From Armatimonadota bacterium (GTDB lineage Bacteria; Armatimonadota; UBA5829): a DNA stretch of 42,993 nt. How positions within the stretch are numbered: the first letter of the stretch is position 1; the number at the start of each line of letters is the position of its first letter. A program made the position numbers and the translations under genes. The notes below the pieces were generated by a model. The model did no database searches. It worked only from the letters and a program-made list of their open reading frames with translations, and was not told where the DNA came from. The DNA is taken from the NCBI GenBank assembly GCA_039679645.1, contig JBDKUO010000043.1, forward strand, positions 1 to 42,993, written 5' to 3'. Positions 32,025 to 40,816 of this stretch are shown here, piece by piece.

Positions 32025-34250
32025 ATGACAATTAACAAAGTGGAGATTGAGCTTGGCGGTAAGACTATTGCCCTGGAGACGGGACGTATAGCAAACCAGG
32101 CTAATGGCGCGGTATTGCTGAGCTGTGGCGAAACCATAGTTATGGCCACGGCAACCATGAGCGCTAAACCGAGGGAAGGAATGAACTTCTTCCCTCTTAT
32201 TTGCGATTATGAAGAGAGGAAATACGCCGTCGGTAAGATCCCCGGCGGTTTTGTGAAAAGGGGCGGACGTCCCTCTGAGAAGGCTGTTCTCACCTCTCGT
32301 TTAATCGACAGGCCTATGAGGCCGCTTTTCCCCGACGGCATGCGAAATGACGTTCAGGTCATCGCGATGCCTATTTCAATGGAGCCGGAGTCACCCGCTG
32401 ATGTTCTGGCGGTTACGGCTGCATCGGCTGCACTCGCGATATCTGATATTCCCTGGGGCGGTCCGTTGGCTTGCGTCAGGGTCTGCAGAGTCAACGGCGA
32501 ACTCGTCCTGAACCCGTCAATCGAGCAGATCAATGAGTCCGATATGGAACTTGTGGTCGCGGGCATGGACGGCAAGGTCATGGAGATCGAGCTCGAAGCG
32601 GGCGAAGCGACCGAAGACGAATTGATGATAGCGATGGATTTTGCGCACGAAGCGATAGACAAACTTGTTGCGCTTCAGCGTGAACTGATCGAGAAAGTCG
32701 GCAAGCCTAAAGTTGAGGTTCCGATTCTTGCGCCGGACCCCGAACTCTATGAAGAGATCGCTCCAAAGATTGCCCCTCGGATAGCCGAGTTTATAAAGAA
32801 TCCCGAAAACGCAGCTAAAGAAAAGGCAATTTTCGATCTGGAAGCGCAGCTAAAGAATGAGTTGGCTGAAGAATATCCTGAGCGCGAAGCAGAGATCGGC
32901 GAGATCGTCTATAAGGTAATTAAAAAGCAGGTTCGCCGGATGATCCTCGAAGAGGGCGCGCGCGCCGACGGCCGGGCTCTGGACGAAATCCGCCCACTTA
33001 AGGCCGAAGTCGGTTTCCTGCCGAGAGTTCACGGGTCAGCTCTGTTTTCAAGAGGACAGACACAGGTGCTTACTGCACTTACACTCGGCTCACTGGATGA
33101 TGCGCAGAAAGTGGACAGCCTCGAGGAAGACACAGAGAAGCGCTTTATGCACTTCTATAATTTCCCACCATACAGCGTCGGCGAAGTCAGCCCGCTGAGG
33201 GGCGCCGGAAGACGTGAAGTCGGTCATGGCGCGCTTGCGGAGAAGGCTCTTCGGCCTATGATTCCTCCGACTGAGGAATTTCCATACGCTATGCTGGTGA
33301 CATCCGATGTTATGGAGTCTAACGGCTCCACATCGATGGCAAGCACCTGCGGATGTACCCTCGCATTATTGGATGCGGGAGTGAAGCTTAAGGCACCTGT
33401 TGCAGGTATTTCGATCGGTCTGATTACCGGTGAAGATAAGAAAGTCCTGCTTACAGACATCCAGGGTCTTGAGGACTTCCATGGTGACATGGACTTCAAG
33501 GTTGCCGGAAGCCGCAATGGCGTGACTGCAATTCAGGTGGACACCAAGACTGATGGTCTCACTCGCGACGTAGTAGAGGGAGCTTTGCAGAAGGCCAAAG
33601 AAGCCAGAATGAAGATTCTGGACGTTATCGCCAGTGCGATCCCTGAAGCAAGGGAGAACATGAGCGAGTATGCGCCGAGAGTATTTGTCGTGGAAATCCA
33701 CCCCGACAAGATCGGTGACATAATAGGCCCAGGCGGCAAGGTCATTAAAAAGATCGAAGCCGAAACCGGCGCGAAGCTCGATATCGAGCAGGACGGCCAT
33801 GTCTATATAACTGCGGTCGATGCTGCCGGTGGCGAGAGAGCTAAGAAGATCGTCGAGGACATCACCAAAGAGGTCCAGGTCGGCGAGGTATATACCGGCA
33901 AGGTGACCCGGATCGAGCCATTCGGTGCATTTGTGGAGCTTACTCCCGGCAAGGATGGTCTGGTTCATATCTCCCAACTTGCCAAAGAACGTGTCGAGCG
34001 GACGGAAGATGTCTGCCAGCTTGGCGATGAGCTGCTGGTTAAGGTAATCGAGATTAGTCCCGATGGAAAGATTCGTCTGACACGCCGTGGTTTGATCGAG
34101 GGTGACGAAGACTACGTAGCGCCGCCCCCCGAGCCTCGCGGCGGACGCGGCGGCGGGCGACCGCATGGCGGCGACCGTGGAGGTTACCGTGATCGTGGAC
34201 CGCGTGAAGGCGGTGACGGGCCTGGAGCGAGATTTCGTCCCAAGAGATAA
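32025..34250 (+). CDS. pnp: Polyribonucleotide nucleotidyltransferase (PNPase)
   Basis: A 741-residue phosphorolytic 3'-5' exoribonuclease. The first RNase PH domain (about 10-140) contains FFPLICDYEERKYAVGKIPGG. It is followed by an all-helical linker, then the second, catalytic RNase PH domain (about 310-460) with RGQTQVLTALTLGS and FMHFYNFPPYSVGE. The KH domain (about 560-615) shows IGDIIGPGGKVIKKI. The S1 domain (about 618-690) shows GKVTRIEPFGAFVEL and KDGLVHISQLA. The tail (about 700-741) is Gly/Arg-rich with RGG-like repeats, an RNA-binding extension seen in some bacteria. ATG 32025 is preceded by AGGAG about 14 bases away. A large inverted repeat follows the stop. Confidence 0.97.
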   Translation: MTINKVEIELGGKTIALETGRIANQANGAVLLSCGETIVMATATMSAKPREGMNFFPLICDYEERKYAVGKIPGGFVKRGGRPSEKAVLTSRLIDRPMRPLFPDGMRNDVQVIAMPISMEPESPADVLAVTAASAALAISDIPWGGPLACVRVCRVNGELVLNPSIEQINESDMELVVAGMDGKVMEIELEAGEATEDELMIAMDFAHEAIDKLVALQRELIEKVGKPKVEVPILAPDPELYEEIAPKIAPRIAEFIKNPENAAKEKAIFDLEAQLKNELAEEYPEREAEIGEIVYKVIKKQVRRMILEEGARADGRALDEIRPLKAEVGFLPRVHGSALFSRGQTQVLTALTLGSLDDAQKVDSLEEDTEKRFMHFYNFPPYSVGEVSPLRGAGRREVGHGALAEKALRPMIPPTEEFPYAMLVTSDVMESNGSTSMASTCGCTLALLDAGVKLKAPVAGISIGLITGEDKKVLLTDIQGLEDFHGDMDFKVAGSRNGVTAIQVDTKTDGLTRDVVEGALQKAKEARMKILDVIASAIPEARENMSEYAPRVFVVEIHPDKIGDIIGPGGKVIKKIEAETGAKLDIEQDGHVYITAVDAAGGERAKKIVEDITKEVQVGEVYTGKVTRIEPFGAFVELTPGKDGLVHISQLAKERVERTEDVCQLGDELLVKVIEISPDGKIRLTRRGLIEGDEDYVAPPPEPRGGRGGGRPHGGDRGGYRDRGPREGGDGPGARFRPKR

Positions 34251-34256
34251 TCAGTA

Positions 34257-34354
34257 AGTCAAAAAGTCAATATGTCAAAAGGTCAGAAAGTTAAGGCGAA
34301 TGTAATCCGGACGCTTAACTTTTTGACTTTTAGACTTTACAACTTTTAGACTTT
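34257..34354. repeat. Large AT-rich imperfect inverted repeat after pnp
   Basis: About 42 bases built from AGTCAAAA-like words (34257-34298) are mirrored by AGACTTTT-like words (34312-34354), with about 80% pairing around a 13-base centre. The long hairpin could stabilise or end the pnp mRNA. The word-repeat style resembles the other low-complexity intergenic repeats of the window. Confidence 0.6.
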
Positions 34355-34356
34355 TC

Positions 34357-34408
34357 ATGCCACCGGGAGTGTTATCCGCGTTATTGAGTGCGGGACATAC
34401 GGTGGCAT
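34357..34408 (+). ncRNA. Candidate structured leader before the M16 protease gene
   Basis: ATGCCACCG (34357-34365) pairs perfectly with CGGTGGCAT (34400-34408). Nested inside, CCGC (34376-34379) pairs with GCGG (34390-34393). The result is a two-tier stem with internal loops in a 52-base element ending 30 bases before the GTG start. No known riboswitch class was recognised. Confidence 0.4.
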
Positions 34409-34438
34409 TTTGGCCATTTTGGCGATGAAAGGTAAATC

Positions 34439-35701
34439 GTGGTTAGCAAGACGGTTCTTCCAAACGGAGTGCGGATTTTAAGCGAACACGTGCCCTATGT
34501 CGACAGCGTGTCTGTTGGGATATGGGCGCACGCGGGTTCTCGTGACGAGATCGACTCGCGCATGGGGATCAGCCACTTTATTGAGCATATGCTTTTTAAG
34601 GGTACGCACACCCGCAGCGCGAAACAGATTGCCGATGAAATGGACGGTCTCGGCGGGCACTTGAACGCCTTTACCGATAAAGAGTTCACCTGCTATTACG
34701 CCAAAGTGCTGCGCGAGCATCTGTCGAAAGCGGTTGACATCGTATCGGATATGGTCCTGAATTCCGTTCTTGATCCGGTCGAAATGGACCGCGAGAAAAA
34801 TGTCGTCCTTGAGGAGATCGGCCGTCATCAGGACACTCCCGAAGACCATGTGCACGATCTGCTTGCGGAGGTGCTATGGAAGGGCCATCGGCTTGGCAAC
34901 TCGGTCATCGGCTCCAGCGTGGTCGTCAAGAATCTGACGCGTGATGACTTGCTCGCTTATCTGCATGAGTTATACTGCCCGGACGCGCTCGTAATTTCCG
35001 CCGCAGGCAACATAGATCACCGCGAGTTTGTCGATCTGGTGGCAAAAGCATTTGGTGATCTTTCCGGCAAAAGAACTCCCAGGGTAATGCATGATGCCCA
35101 GGTCCATCTGGATGTGCGGGTCATTGATAAATCGACTCAACAGGTGCACTTTTGCCTGGGCACTCACGGCTATGCTCAGGATTGCAAAGAGAAATACGCC
35201 CTGGCTGCCATTGATTCGGCGCTTGGCGGAGGGATGAGTTCAAGGCTCTTCCAGGAAATTCGTGAAAAGCGCGGCCTGGCGTATGCCATAGGTTCATATT
35301 CTGCTTCATACCAGGAGGCCGGCATGTTTGCCATATACGGCGGCACCAGCATCCAGAATATCAAATACGTGCTCGAACTTACCCAGATCGAGTGCGACAA
35401 TATTAAAAAGAGCAGTGTGACCGATGCCGAGCTTGAGCGCGCAAAGAACCAGATACGAGGCGCGCTGGTCCTTGGTCAGGAGAGTATGTCCAACAGGATG
35501 AGTCGGCTTGCCAAGAGCGAGATGTACTTCGGCAGATTGGTCAGGCTCGAAGAGATAATAGATTCGATCATGGCTGTGACAAAAGATGATGTCGCGTCGG
35601 TCGCCTCGCAGCTTTTTGACGACTCGAAGTTTGCGATTGCCGCCATAGGTCCTTTCAAGAAGCATGCCGATCTGATTAAAGATAGTATGCTGTCAGTGTA
35701 A
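34439..35701 (+). CDS. M16 family zinc peptidase (MlpA/YmxG, mitochondrial processing peptidase-like)
   Basis: A 420-residue two-domain peptidase. The inverted zinc motif HFIEH (H46, E49, H50) and the distal ligand E126 in VVLEEIGRH sit at the family's usual spacing. The second half has GGGMSSRLFQEIREKRGLAY, the other conserved block. Single-unit proteins of this kind act as homodimers on unfolded peptides. GTG 34439 is chosen with AAAGG upstream, and the N-terminus TVLPNGVRILSE aligns with family starts. Location downstream of pnp mirrors the order rpsO-pnp-M16 of Bacillus-type genomes. The next gene is dapB. Confidence 0.92.
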   Translation: MVSKTVLPNGVRILSEHVPYVDSVSVGIWAHAGSRDEIDSRMGISHFIEHMLFKGTHTRSAKQIADEMDGLGGHLNAFTDKEFTCYYAKVLREHLSKAVDIVSDMVLNSVLDPVEMDREKNVVLEEIGRHQDTPEDHVHDLLAEVLWKGHRLGNSVIGSSVVVKNLTRDDLLAYLHELYCPDALVISAAGNIDHREFVDLVAKAFGDLSGKRTPRVMHDAQVHLDVRVIDKSTQQVHFCLGTHGYAQDCKEKYALAAIDSALGGGMSSRLFQEIREKRGLAYAIGSYSASYQEAGMFAIYGGTSIQNIKYVLELTQIECDNIKKSSVTDAELERAKNQIRGALVLGQESMSNRMSRLAKSEMYFGRLVRLEEIIDSIMAVTKDDVASVASQLFDDSKFAIAAIGPFKKHADLIKDSMLSV

Positions 35702-35765
35702 TTGGCTGCCTTGCGGATGAATTCGAACGTTGGATAATTGAGCAAACAGTAATGCGGAGAATTAA

Positions 35766-36566
35766 ATGCCTGATAAAATAAAAGTCGCGGTGCTTGGCGC
35801 ATGCGGAAAAATGGGCCGCGAAGTGATGAAAGCGGTGGCGGGCGCTGATGATATGGAGCTTGTCGGCGCATGTGACGTATATGGCGCGGGCACTAACGCA
35901 TCCGAAGCTGCGGGCGTACCCGGCTTGAGCTTTAATATAGAGGCGGATTTCAAAAAATTACTTGCCGAGTCGAAGCCGGATGTGGTTGTCTATTTCGCCA
36001 AGCCGTTCGATATGGATAATGTGCGGGCAATGCTGCATGCCGGGGTAGTCCCGGTTATTGGGACCACAGGTATCAGCGCTCAGAACCTTGATGAGATCGG
36101 CAAACTGGCCGAAAGCACCGGAACGGGCGCGATGGTGATACCCAACTTTGCAATCGGCGCTGTGCTGATGATGAAGTTTGCAGCCGAGGCTGCAAAGTAT
36201 ATGCCCAATGTGGAGATTATCGAGCTTCACCACGATAAGAAGGTCGATTCACCGTCCGGGACGGCCATAAAGACAGCAGAGATGATCGAAGCGTCCAGGC
36301 AGGAATCCGGGCTCGAGTGTGAGAAGCCGCTGGGTTCCGATGACGACCCTGCCAGGGGTGATAAGCACAGTGAGGTTCAGATTCACAGTGTGCGCCTGCC
36401 GGGACTGGTTGCCCATCAGGAAGTTCTCTTCGGTGGGACCGGCCAGATTCTCACGATCAGGCACGATAGTATTGACAGAACAAGTTTTATGCCGGGCGTT
36501 CTGCTCGCGGTGCGGCGAGCGTCTACTATAAAAGCTCTGGTCTACGGACTGGACAAGTTGTTGTAG
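35766..36566 (+). CDS. dapB: 4-hydroxy-tetrahydrodipicolinate reductase
   Basis: A 266-residue NAD(P)H-dependent reductase in diaminopimelate and lysine synthesis. The Rossmann start VAVLGACGKMGREV binds the cofactor, with GTTGIS following. The catalytic signature ELHHDKKVDSPSGTA (H155, H156, K159 region) is complete. ATG 35766 has GGAG eight bases upstream. It lies 64 bases after the M16 gene and 15 bases before asd, so dapB-asd form one unit. The dapA gene for the preceding step is not in the window. Confidence 0.95.
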   Translation: MPDKIKVAVLGACGKMGREVMKAVAGADDMELVGACDVYGAGTNASEAAGVPGLSFNIEADFKKLLAESKPDVVVYFAKPFDMDNVRAMLHAGVVPVIGTTGISAQNLDEIGKLAESTGTGAMVIPNFAIGAVLMMKFAAEAAKYMPNVEIIELHHDKKVDSPSGTAIKTAEMIEASRQESGLECEKPLGSDDDPARGDKHSEVQIHSVRLPGLVAHQEVLFGGTGQILTIRHDSIDRTSFMPGVLLAVRRASTIKALVYGLDKLL

Positions 36567-36581
36567 GAGGAGTTTCAGGAA

Positions 36582-37607
36582 GTGTCAAAGTACAAAGTTG
36601 CAGTCGTCGGCGCAGGTGCCGTCGGCGAAGAAATGGTCAAAGTGCTGCGTGGTCGCAATTTCCCGATGTCGGACCTCGTGATCCTCGCAAGGTCGTCTAG
36701 AAAGCAGACGATAGATGGGGATGAGTACCAGGTCAAAGAGACCACGGCTGAAGCATTCGATGGAATAGATATCGCATTTTTCGCCGGGACAGAGGGCGCC
36801 AAGGGCGCAAGCCAGGTCTTCGGCTGGATGGCGGTCGAAAAAGGTGCATTTGTGGTCGACAACGGCGATGATTTCCGTATGGACCCGCGCGTGCCTCTGG
36901 TAGTGCCTGAAGTGAATGGTGATGCCATTGCAAAACATCAGGGATTTGTCTCCAACCCAAACTGCAGCACCATTCAGATGGTTCATGCTCTTGCTCCGCT
37001 GCATAAGATAGCCAACATGAAGCGTATAGTCGTTTCCACATACCAGTCCGTTTCAGGCAGTGGCAGTTCTGCGATCAAAGAGCTCAAGCAGCAGGCCAAG
37101 GAATATGCTGAGGGCAAACAGATCACTCACGATGTCTACCCGGCTCAGATATTTGCGAACCTGATCCCTCAGATAAGCACTCTGAGAGATGATTTCGACG
37201 GCTACTTCGGCGAAGAGATCAAGATGATCAAAGAGACCCGCAAGATTTTCGGTATTGAGGACCTGGCGGTCTCAGCCACATGTGTTCGCGTGCCCGTCTT
37301 TAGAGCGCACTCAGAGACGGTGAACGTAGAGTTCGAAAAGCCCATTACAGCCGACCAGGCGCGTAAGGCTCTGGCCGATTGGCCGGGAATAGAAGTAATC
37401 GATGATCCGGCTGCGGGCCGCTTCCCGATGCCGCTCTTTGCTGAGGGCACCGATCCGACCTACGTCGGCCGCATTCGCCAGGACTCCTGCAATCCGAACA
37501 CGCTGGATATGTGGGTCGTTGCGGATAACATTCGCAAAGGCGCCGCTTTGAATGCTGTCCAGATCGCTGAGATGGCTATCGAGCGGGGATATGTGAAGGG
37601 CAAATAG
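36582..37607 (+). CDS. asd: Aspartate-semialdehyde dehydrogenase
   Basis: A 341-residue NADP-dependent enzyme converting aspartyl phosphate to aspartate semialdehyde for the lysine, threonine and methionine branches. VAVVGAGAVGEEMVKVL binds NADP, and the active-site cysteine is C128 in SNPNCSTIQMV. QSVSGSGSSAIKEL and the late VRVPVFRAHSE segment are conserved in the family. The start is GTG 36582, with AGGAGG and AGGA upstream. It is 15 bases from dapB, and a strong hairpin follows the stop. Length is typical. Confidence 0.95.
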   Translation: MSKYKVAVVGAGAVGEEMVKVLRGRNFPMSDLVILARSSRKQTIDGDEYQVKETTAEAFDGIDIAFFAGTEGAKGASQVFGWMAVEKGAFVVDNGDDFRMDPRVPLVVPEVNGDAIAKHQGFVSNPNCSTIQMVHALAPLHKIANMKRIVVSTYQSVSGSGSSAIKELKQQAKEYAEGKQITHDVYPAQIFANLIPQISTLRDDFDGYFGEEIKMIKETRKIFGIEDLAVSATCVRVPVFRAHSETVNVEFEKPITADQARKALADWPGIEVIDDPAAGRFPMPLFAEGTDPTYVGRIRQDSCNPNTLDMWVVADNIRKGAALNAVQIAEMAIERGYVKGK

Positions 37608-37617
37608 GAAATAACGT

Positions 37618-37658
37618 AACAGGTAATAGGCGGCAATATCTGCTGCCTATTGCTTGTT
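37618..37658. terminator. Bidirectional terminator hairpin after asd
   Basis: An 18-base arm (37618-37635) pairs with 37641-37658 apart from G-U positions, with a 5-base loop. The 3' end overlaps the stop codon of the convergent membrane-protein gene. The stem shares the GGCAG/CTGCC core. Confidence 0.75.
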
Positions 37659-38034
37659 AGTCGGTGAAATAGTTTACTGAGGATGGCCAGGTCAGGATGA
37701 TGGCAAAAATGATATACTGAGCGATGCCGACAAGCATGGTGAGTCGAAATCCATTGAACAAAGCCAGCAAGATCATCACCGGCATGAAACCGATATACAA
37801 TAGTCGCGCCCAATTGCGGCCGTTTAGCATTCCTATTCCACATGCAAGCGAAAGTCCGGCATTTACCAGAACAATGAACACGAGAGCAGGGATCGAGCGG
37901 GATGTCTCAGCTATAACATCCCGCGTTATTGGTGATGTGAAGAGCATCACTATCCATAGGAGACTGAAGAAGGCTCCGATCAACAGAAAAATGGCCACAA
38001 CACTGACCCCTATGGGTTGAGGCGATGATGTCAT
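37657..38034 (-). CDS. Small integral membrane protein, function unknown
   Basis: A 125-residue, strongly hydrophobic protein with four likely membrane segments: about 10-32 (GVSVVAIFLLIGAFFSLLWI), 47-65 (IPALVFIVLVNAGLSLACG), 75-95 (ARLLYIGFMPVMILLALF) and 100-118 (LVGIAQYIIFAIIL). The ends are short and polar. No motif of a known transporter or enzyme was recognised. ATG 38034 is preferred to GTG 38043 because AGGTGG lies five bases upstream of the ATG. The gene is convergent with asd and divergent from the YciI-like gene. Confidence 0.75.
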   Translation of the reverse strand: MTSSPQPIGVSVVAIFLLIGAFFSLLWIVMLFTSPITRDVIAETSRSIPALVFIVLVNAGLSLACGIGMLNGRNWARLLYIGFMPVMILLALFNGFRLTMLVGIAQYIIFAIILTWPSSVNYFTD

Positions 38035-38178
38035 GTTATCCACCTTGTTTGCGTCTGGTCTCGCCGGTCAATGATAGATACCGTCCATAAACGCAGCCCG
38101 AAACGTAGCAGTTAACATGTGAAACGTGATATACTTTGCCATGATAGACTGAGTATATCCCGGTCCGAGGTGAATGCG

Positions 38179-38472
38179 ATGTTCGTAATATACGGCTCAT
38201 ACATAAAACCAATTGAAGAAGTCGAGCGCGTTTTACCTTCGCACCTGGCATATTTAGACAAGCTTAACGAAGAAGGCATTCTCATCTGTTCGGGTCCGAT
38301 GAAACCGCGGACCGGCGGAGTCATAATATTCGATCTGGATTCGAGAGACAAGATAGATGAGATACTTAAAAATGATCCGTTCTATATTAAGCGCATCGTA
38401 GACTATACGATAATCGAGTTTACTCCCACAAAGGCTGCTGCCGATCTCGGCCGACTCAAAAAACTAAGTTAG
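38179..38472 (+). CDS. YciI-like protein
   Basis: A 97-residue protein of the YCII ferredoxin-like fold. It has HLAYLDKLNEEGILICSGP with a conserved His and the Gly-Pro turn, then GGVIIFD and NDPFYIKRIVDYTIIEF, the usual end of the family. Biochemical role is mostly unknown; some members catalyse simple lyase-type reactions. ATG 38179 has GAGG eight bases upstream and fits the family start; the frame opens at 38119. A TATACT box at 38130-38135 is a possible -10 for this gene. RNase J follows after nine bases, so they are likely co-transcribed. Confidence 0.85.
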   Translation: MFVIYGSYIKPIEEVERVLPSHLAYLDKLNEEGILICSGPMKPRTGGVIIFDLDSRDKIDEILKNDPFYIKRIVDYTIIEFTPTKAAADLGRLKKLS

Positions 38473-38481
38473 AAAAGGAAT

Positions 38482-40164
38482 TTGAATAAAGCAACAAGTA
38501 TGGACTCACAAAAACTGCAGATAATCCCCCTTGGCGGTGTCATGGAAATAGGAAAGAACATGACCGCTTACCAATATAACGATCAGATATTGATCGTTGA
38601 CGCAGGCCTGATGTTCCCCGACGAGGATATGCTCGGGGTCGATATAGTAATCCCCGATATCACATTTCTTGAGGAGAACGCGGAGAAAGTCCTGGGTATT
38701 GTGCTCACACACGGCCATGAGGACCACATCGGCGCGCTGCCGTATGTGCTTCGCCGATTGGACGTGCCTGTATGGGGGACGCCTCTCACCCTGGGGTTTG
38801 TATCTAATAAACTACGCGAGCATCACCTCGATGATGTTGCACGGCTCTACGAAGTCCAGTCCGGCGATACTATCGAAATAGGTGAGTTTACTGTGGAGTT
38901 CGTTCGAGTATCTCACAGCATTCCCGATGCCTCAGGAATGGTGATCAAGACTCCAGTGGGCACAATTGTCCAGAGCAGCGATTTCAAGTTCGACCAGACC
39001 CCGATAGACGGTCAGCTTGCCGATGTCAGCCGTCTGGCTAAGGTCGGTGAAGAGGGCGTGCTAGCGTTTTTGTGCGACTCGACCAATGTTGAGAAGCCTG
39101 GCTTTACCCCCAGCGAGAGTGTGGTAGGCGAGACATTTGAAAAGATCTTCCCACGCGCCAAAGGCAGGATCATAATAGCCGCTTTCGCCTCTAATATCCA
39201 TCGAATCCAGCAGGTATACAACATTGCCGCCCGCAATGGCAGACGAGTTGCAGTGGTTGGCCGAAGCATGGCTGAAAACTGCAGGATCGCCGAGGAACTG
39301 GGCTATCTGATTGTTCCTGAAGATGCGCGTTTGCAACTGAGCGAACTCAATGATCTCAGCCCTGATGAAGTCGTGATTGTGACCACAGGCAGCCAGGGCG
39401 AGCCTCTTTCGGCTCTATCGCGCATGGCCAGCGATGAGCACAAGCAGATCAAGATAGACGAGGGAGACACGGTCATAATCAGCGCTACTCCCATTCCGGG
39501 CAATGAAGACCTGATCATGCGCACGATCAATCGACTCTTTAAGCATGGCGCGGATGTGGTCTACGAGCCGTTTACGCACGTGCATGTTTCCGGCCATGGC
39601 AATCAGGAAGACATTCGTCTTATGCTCAATCTATTGAAGCCGAAGTATATTGTGCCGGTCCATGGCGAGCAAAGGCATTACGCTAAGTTTGTGGATGTGG
39701 CGGCTGGGTTAGGCTATTCGAGCGAGCAGGTATTTCGCATGTATCCCGGCGATGTCCTTGAGACTGACGGTGAAAATGCCCAGGTCACTGAAAAAGTGAC
39801 CGCCGGGACGGTTATGGTTGACGGGCTTGGGGTAGGGGATGTGGAGGATGTGGTCCTTCGCGACCGCAAACATCTTTCGCAGGACGGTGTGCTTATTGCT
39901 GTAATGGGTATCGACCAGGGGCGCAAGGAGATTGTCACAGGACCTGATATTCTCTCACGCGGGTTTGTCGGCGAAGATCTGGGCGTCGAGATCACCGAAG
40001 AGGCAAAAGGCGTGCTGCTTGCAAAGCTGCAGGATTTGATAGAAGACAACGGCATCGAAGGCCTGGATGATGTCAAAGCGGGCTGCCGTAAAGCGCTCGC
40101 GAAGTTTATTTATGAGCGGACTCATCGCAGGCCTATGATTGTGCCGGTTGTGATGGAAGTGTAA
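38482..40164 (+). CDS. rnj: Ribonuclease J
   Basis: A 560-residue metallo-beta-lactamase/beta-CASP RNase with 5'-3' exo- and endonuclease activity, central to mRNA turnover and rRNA maturation. The N-terminal GGVMEIGKNMTAY and catalytic HGHEDHIG (H77, H79, D81, H82) are intact, as are the CDSTNVEKPG and HVSGHGNQED segments of the beta-CASP part. The C-terminal domain ends with DDVKAGCRKALAKFIYERTHRRPMI. The start is uncertain: TTG 38482 is only two bases after AGGA, and ATG 38500 is an alternative. It sits downstream of dapB-asd, as rnjB does in Bacillus. Another paralogue may exist elsewhere. Confidence 0.93.
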   Translation: MNKATSMDSQKLQIIPLGGVMEIGKNMTAYQYNDQILIVDAGLMFPDEDMLGVDIVIPDITFLEENAEKVLGIVLTHGHEDHIGALPYVLRRLDVPVWGTPLTLGFVSNKLREHHLDDVARLYEVQSGDTIEIGEFTVEFVRVSHSIPDASGMVIKTPVGTIVQSSDFKFDQTPIDGQLADVSRLAKVGEEGVLAFLCDSTNVEKPGFTPSESVVGETFEKIFPRAKGRIIIAAFASNIHRIQQVYNIAARNGRRVAVVGRSMAENCRIAEELGYLIVPEDARLQLSELNDLSPDEVVIVTTGSQGEPLSALSRMASDEHKQIKIDEGDTVIISATPIPGNEDLIMRTINRLFKHGADVVYEPFTHVHVSGHGNQEDIRLMLNLLKPKYIVPVHGEQRHYAKFVDVAAGLGYSSEQVFRMYPGDVLETDGENAQVTEKVTAGTVMVDGLGVGDVEDVVLRDRKHLSQDGVLIAVMGIDQGRKEIVTGPDILSRGFVGEDLGVEITEEAKGVLLAKLQDLIEDNGIEGLDDVKAGCRKALAKFIYERTHRRPMIVPVVMEV

Positions 40165-40166
40165 AG

Positions 40167-40580
40167 CTATTCTCCCATAACCTTGACAATCACTCGTTTA
40201 CGGCGCTGGCCGTCGAACTCGGCATAGAATATCGTCTGCCATGGGCCCAGATCGAGCCTGCCGTCTGTTATAGGGATTATTACCTGGTGGTGCATCAGCA
40301 GGTTTTTGAGGTGGGCATGGCCGTTGCTTTCGCCCGTGCGGTGGTGACGATAATCGGGACCTTCGGGTGCAAGCTTTTCCAGCATGTCCATAGCGTCCTG
40401 CCAAATGCCGGGTTCATTATCGTTGACCCAAACTCCGGCTGTGATATGCATAGCCGAAACGAGCATCATACCTTCGTGAATGCCGCTCTCTTCCAGCGCC
40501 TCCTGACATTGCCCGGTTATATTTATCAGTTCGCGCTTTTTATTTGTAGTGAACCATAGATATTTCGTGTGTGCTGTCAT
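40167..40580 (-). CDS. YjbQ/UPF0047 family protein
   Basis: A 137-residue protein of the YjbQ family: the conserved [12 protein letters not shown] segment, the [16 protein letters not shown] stretch with several His residues, and [23 protein letters not shown] at the end. Structures of the family form trimers with metal-binding histidines; weak thiamin-phosphate synthase activity has been reported for some members, but the function is not settled. ATG 40580 has GGAG six bases upstream; TTG 40592 is an alternative. It is convergent with RNase J, with stops two bases apart. Confidence 0.88.
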   Translation of the reverse strand: MTAHTKYLWFTTNKKRELINITGQCQEALEESGIHEGMMLVSAMHITAGVWVNDNEPGIWQDAMDMLEKLAPEGPDYRHHRTGESNGHAHLKNLLMHHQVIIPITDGRLDLGPWQTIFYAEFDGQRRKRVIVKVMGE

Positions 40581-40670
40581 CGTGTGCTCCAAATTTGTGA
40601 TGATATCATATTACGGGCTGCGCGCCAGGCAGTCAAACGATATACGATCATACGAAAAACGCTTGTTTGT

Positions 40671-40699
40671 TTGACAGGTCTCGTTACTCATCATATAAT
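40671..40699 (+). promoter_or_regulatory. Perfect sigma-70 promoter of the ABC ATPase gene
   Basis: TTGACA (40671-40676) and TATAAT (40694-40699) both match consensus exactly with a 17-base spacer. The predicted start near 40706 gives a leader of about 110 bases. A CCCCCTGTCCCGGGG-type inverted segment lies at about 40732-40746. The gene is probably strongly expressed. Confidence 0.85.
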
Positions 40700-40816
40700 C
40701 TCTTTATATGGCTGCGGTAGTCCTTATACCGCCCCCTGTCCCGGGGAAATCATTAACTTAGCTGCTTCGGCAAAATGGGGACAAGCCCGAAGCGAAAGAT
40801 GGAGGAAACCTCTAAC

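Noticed and set aside
33366-34166. Minus-strand open frame of 266 codons
   Set aside because: It is antisense to pnp, including the KH and S1 domains; no protein family was recognised.
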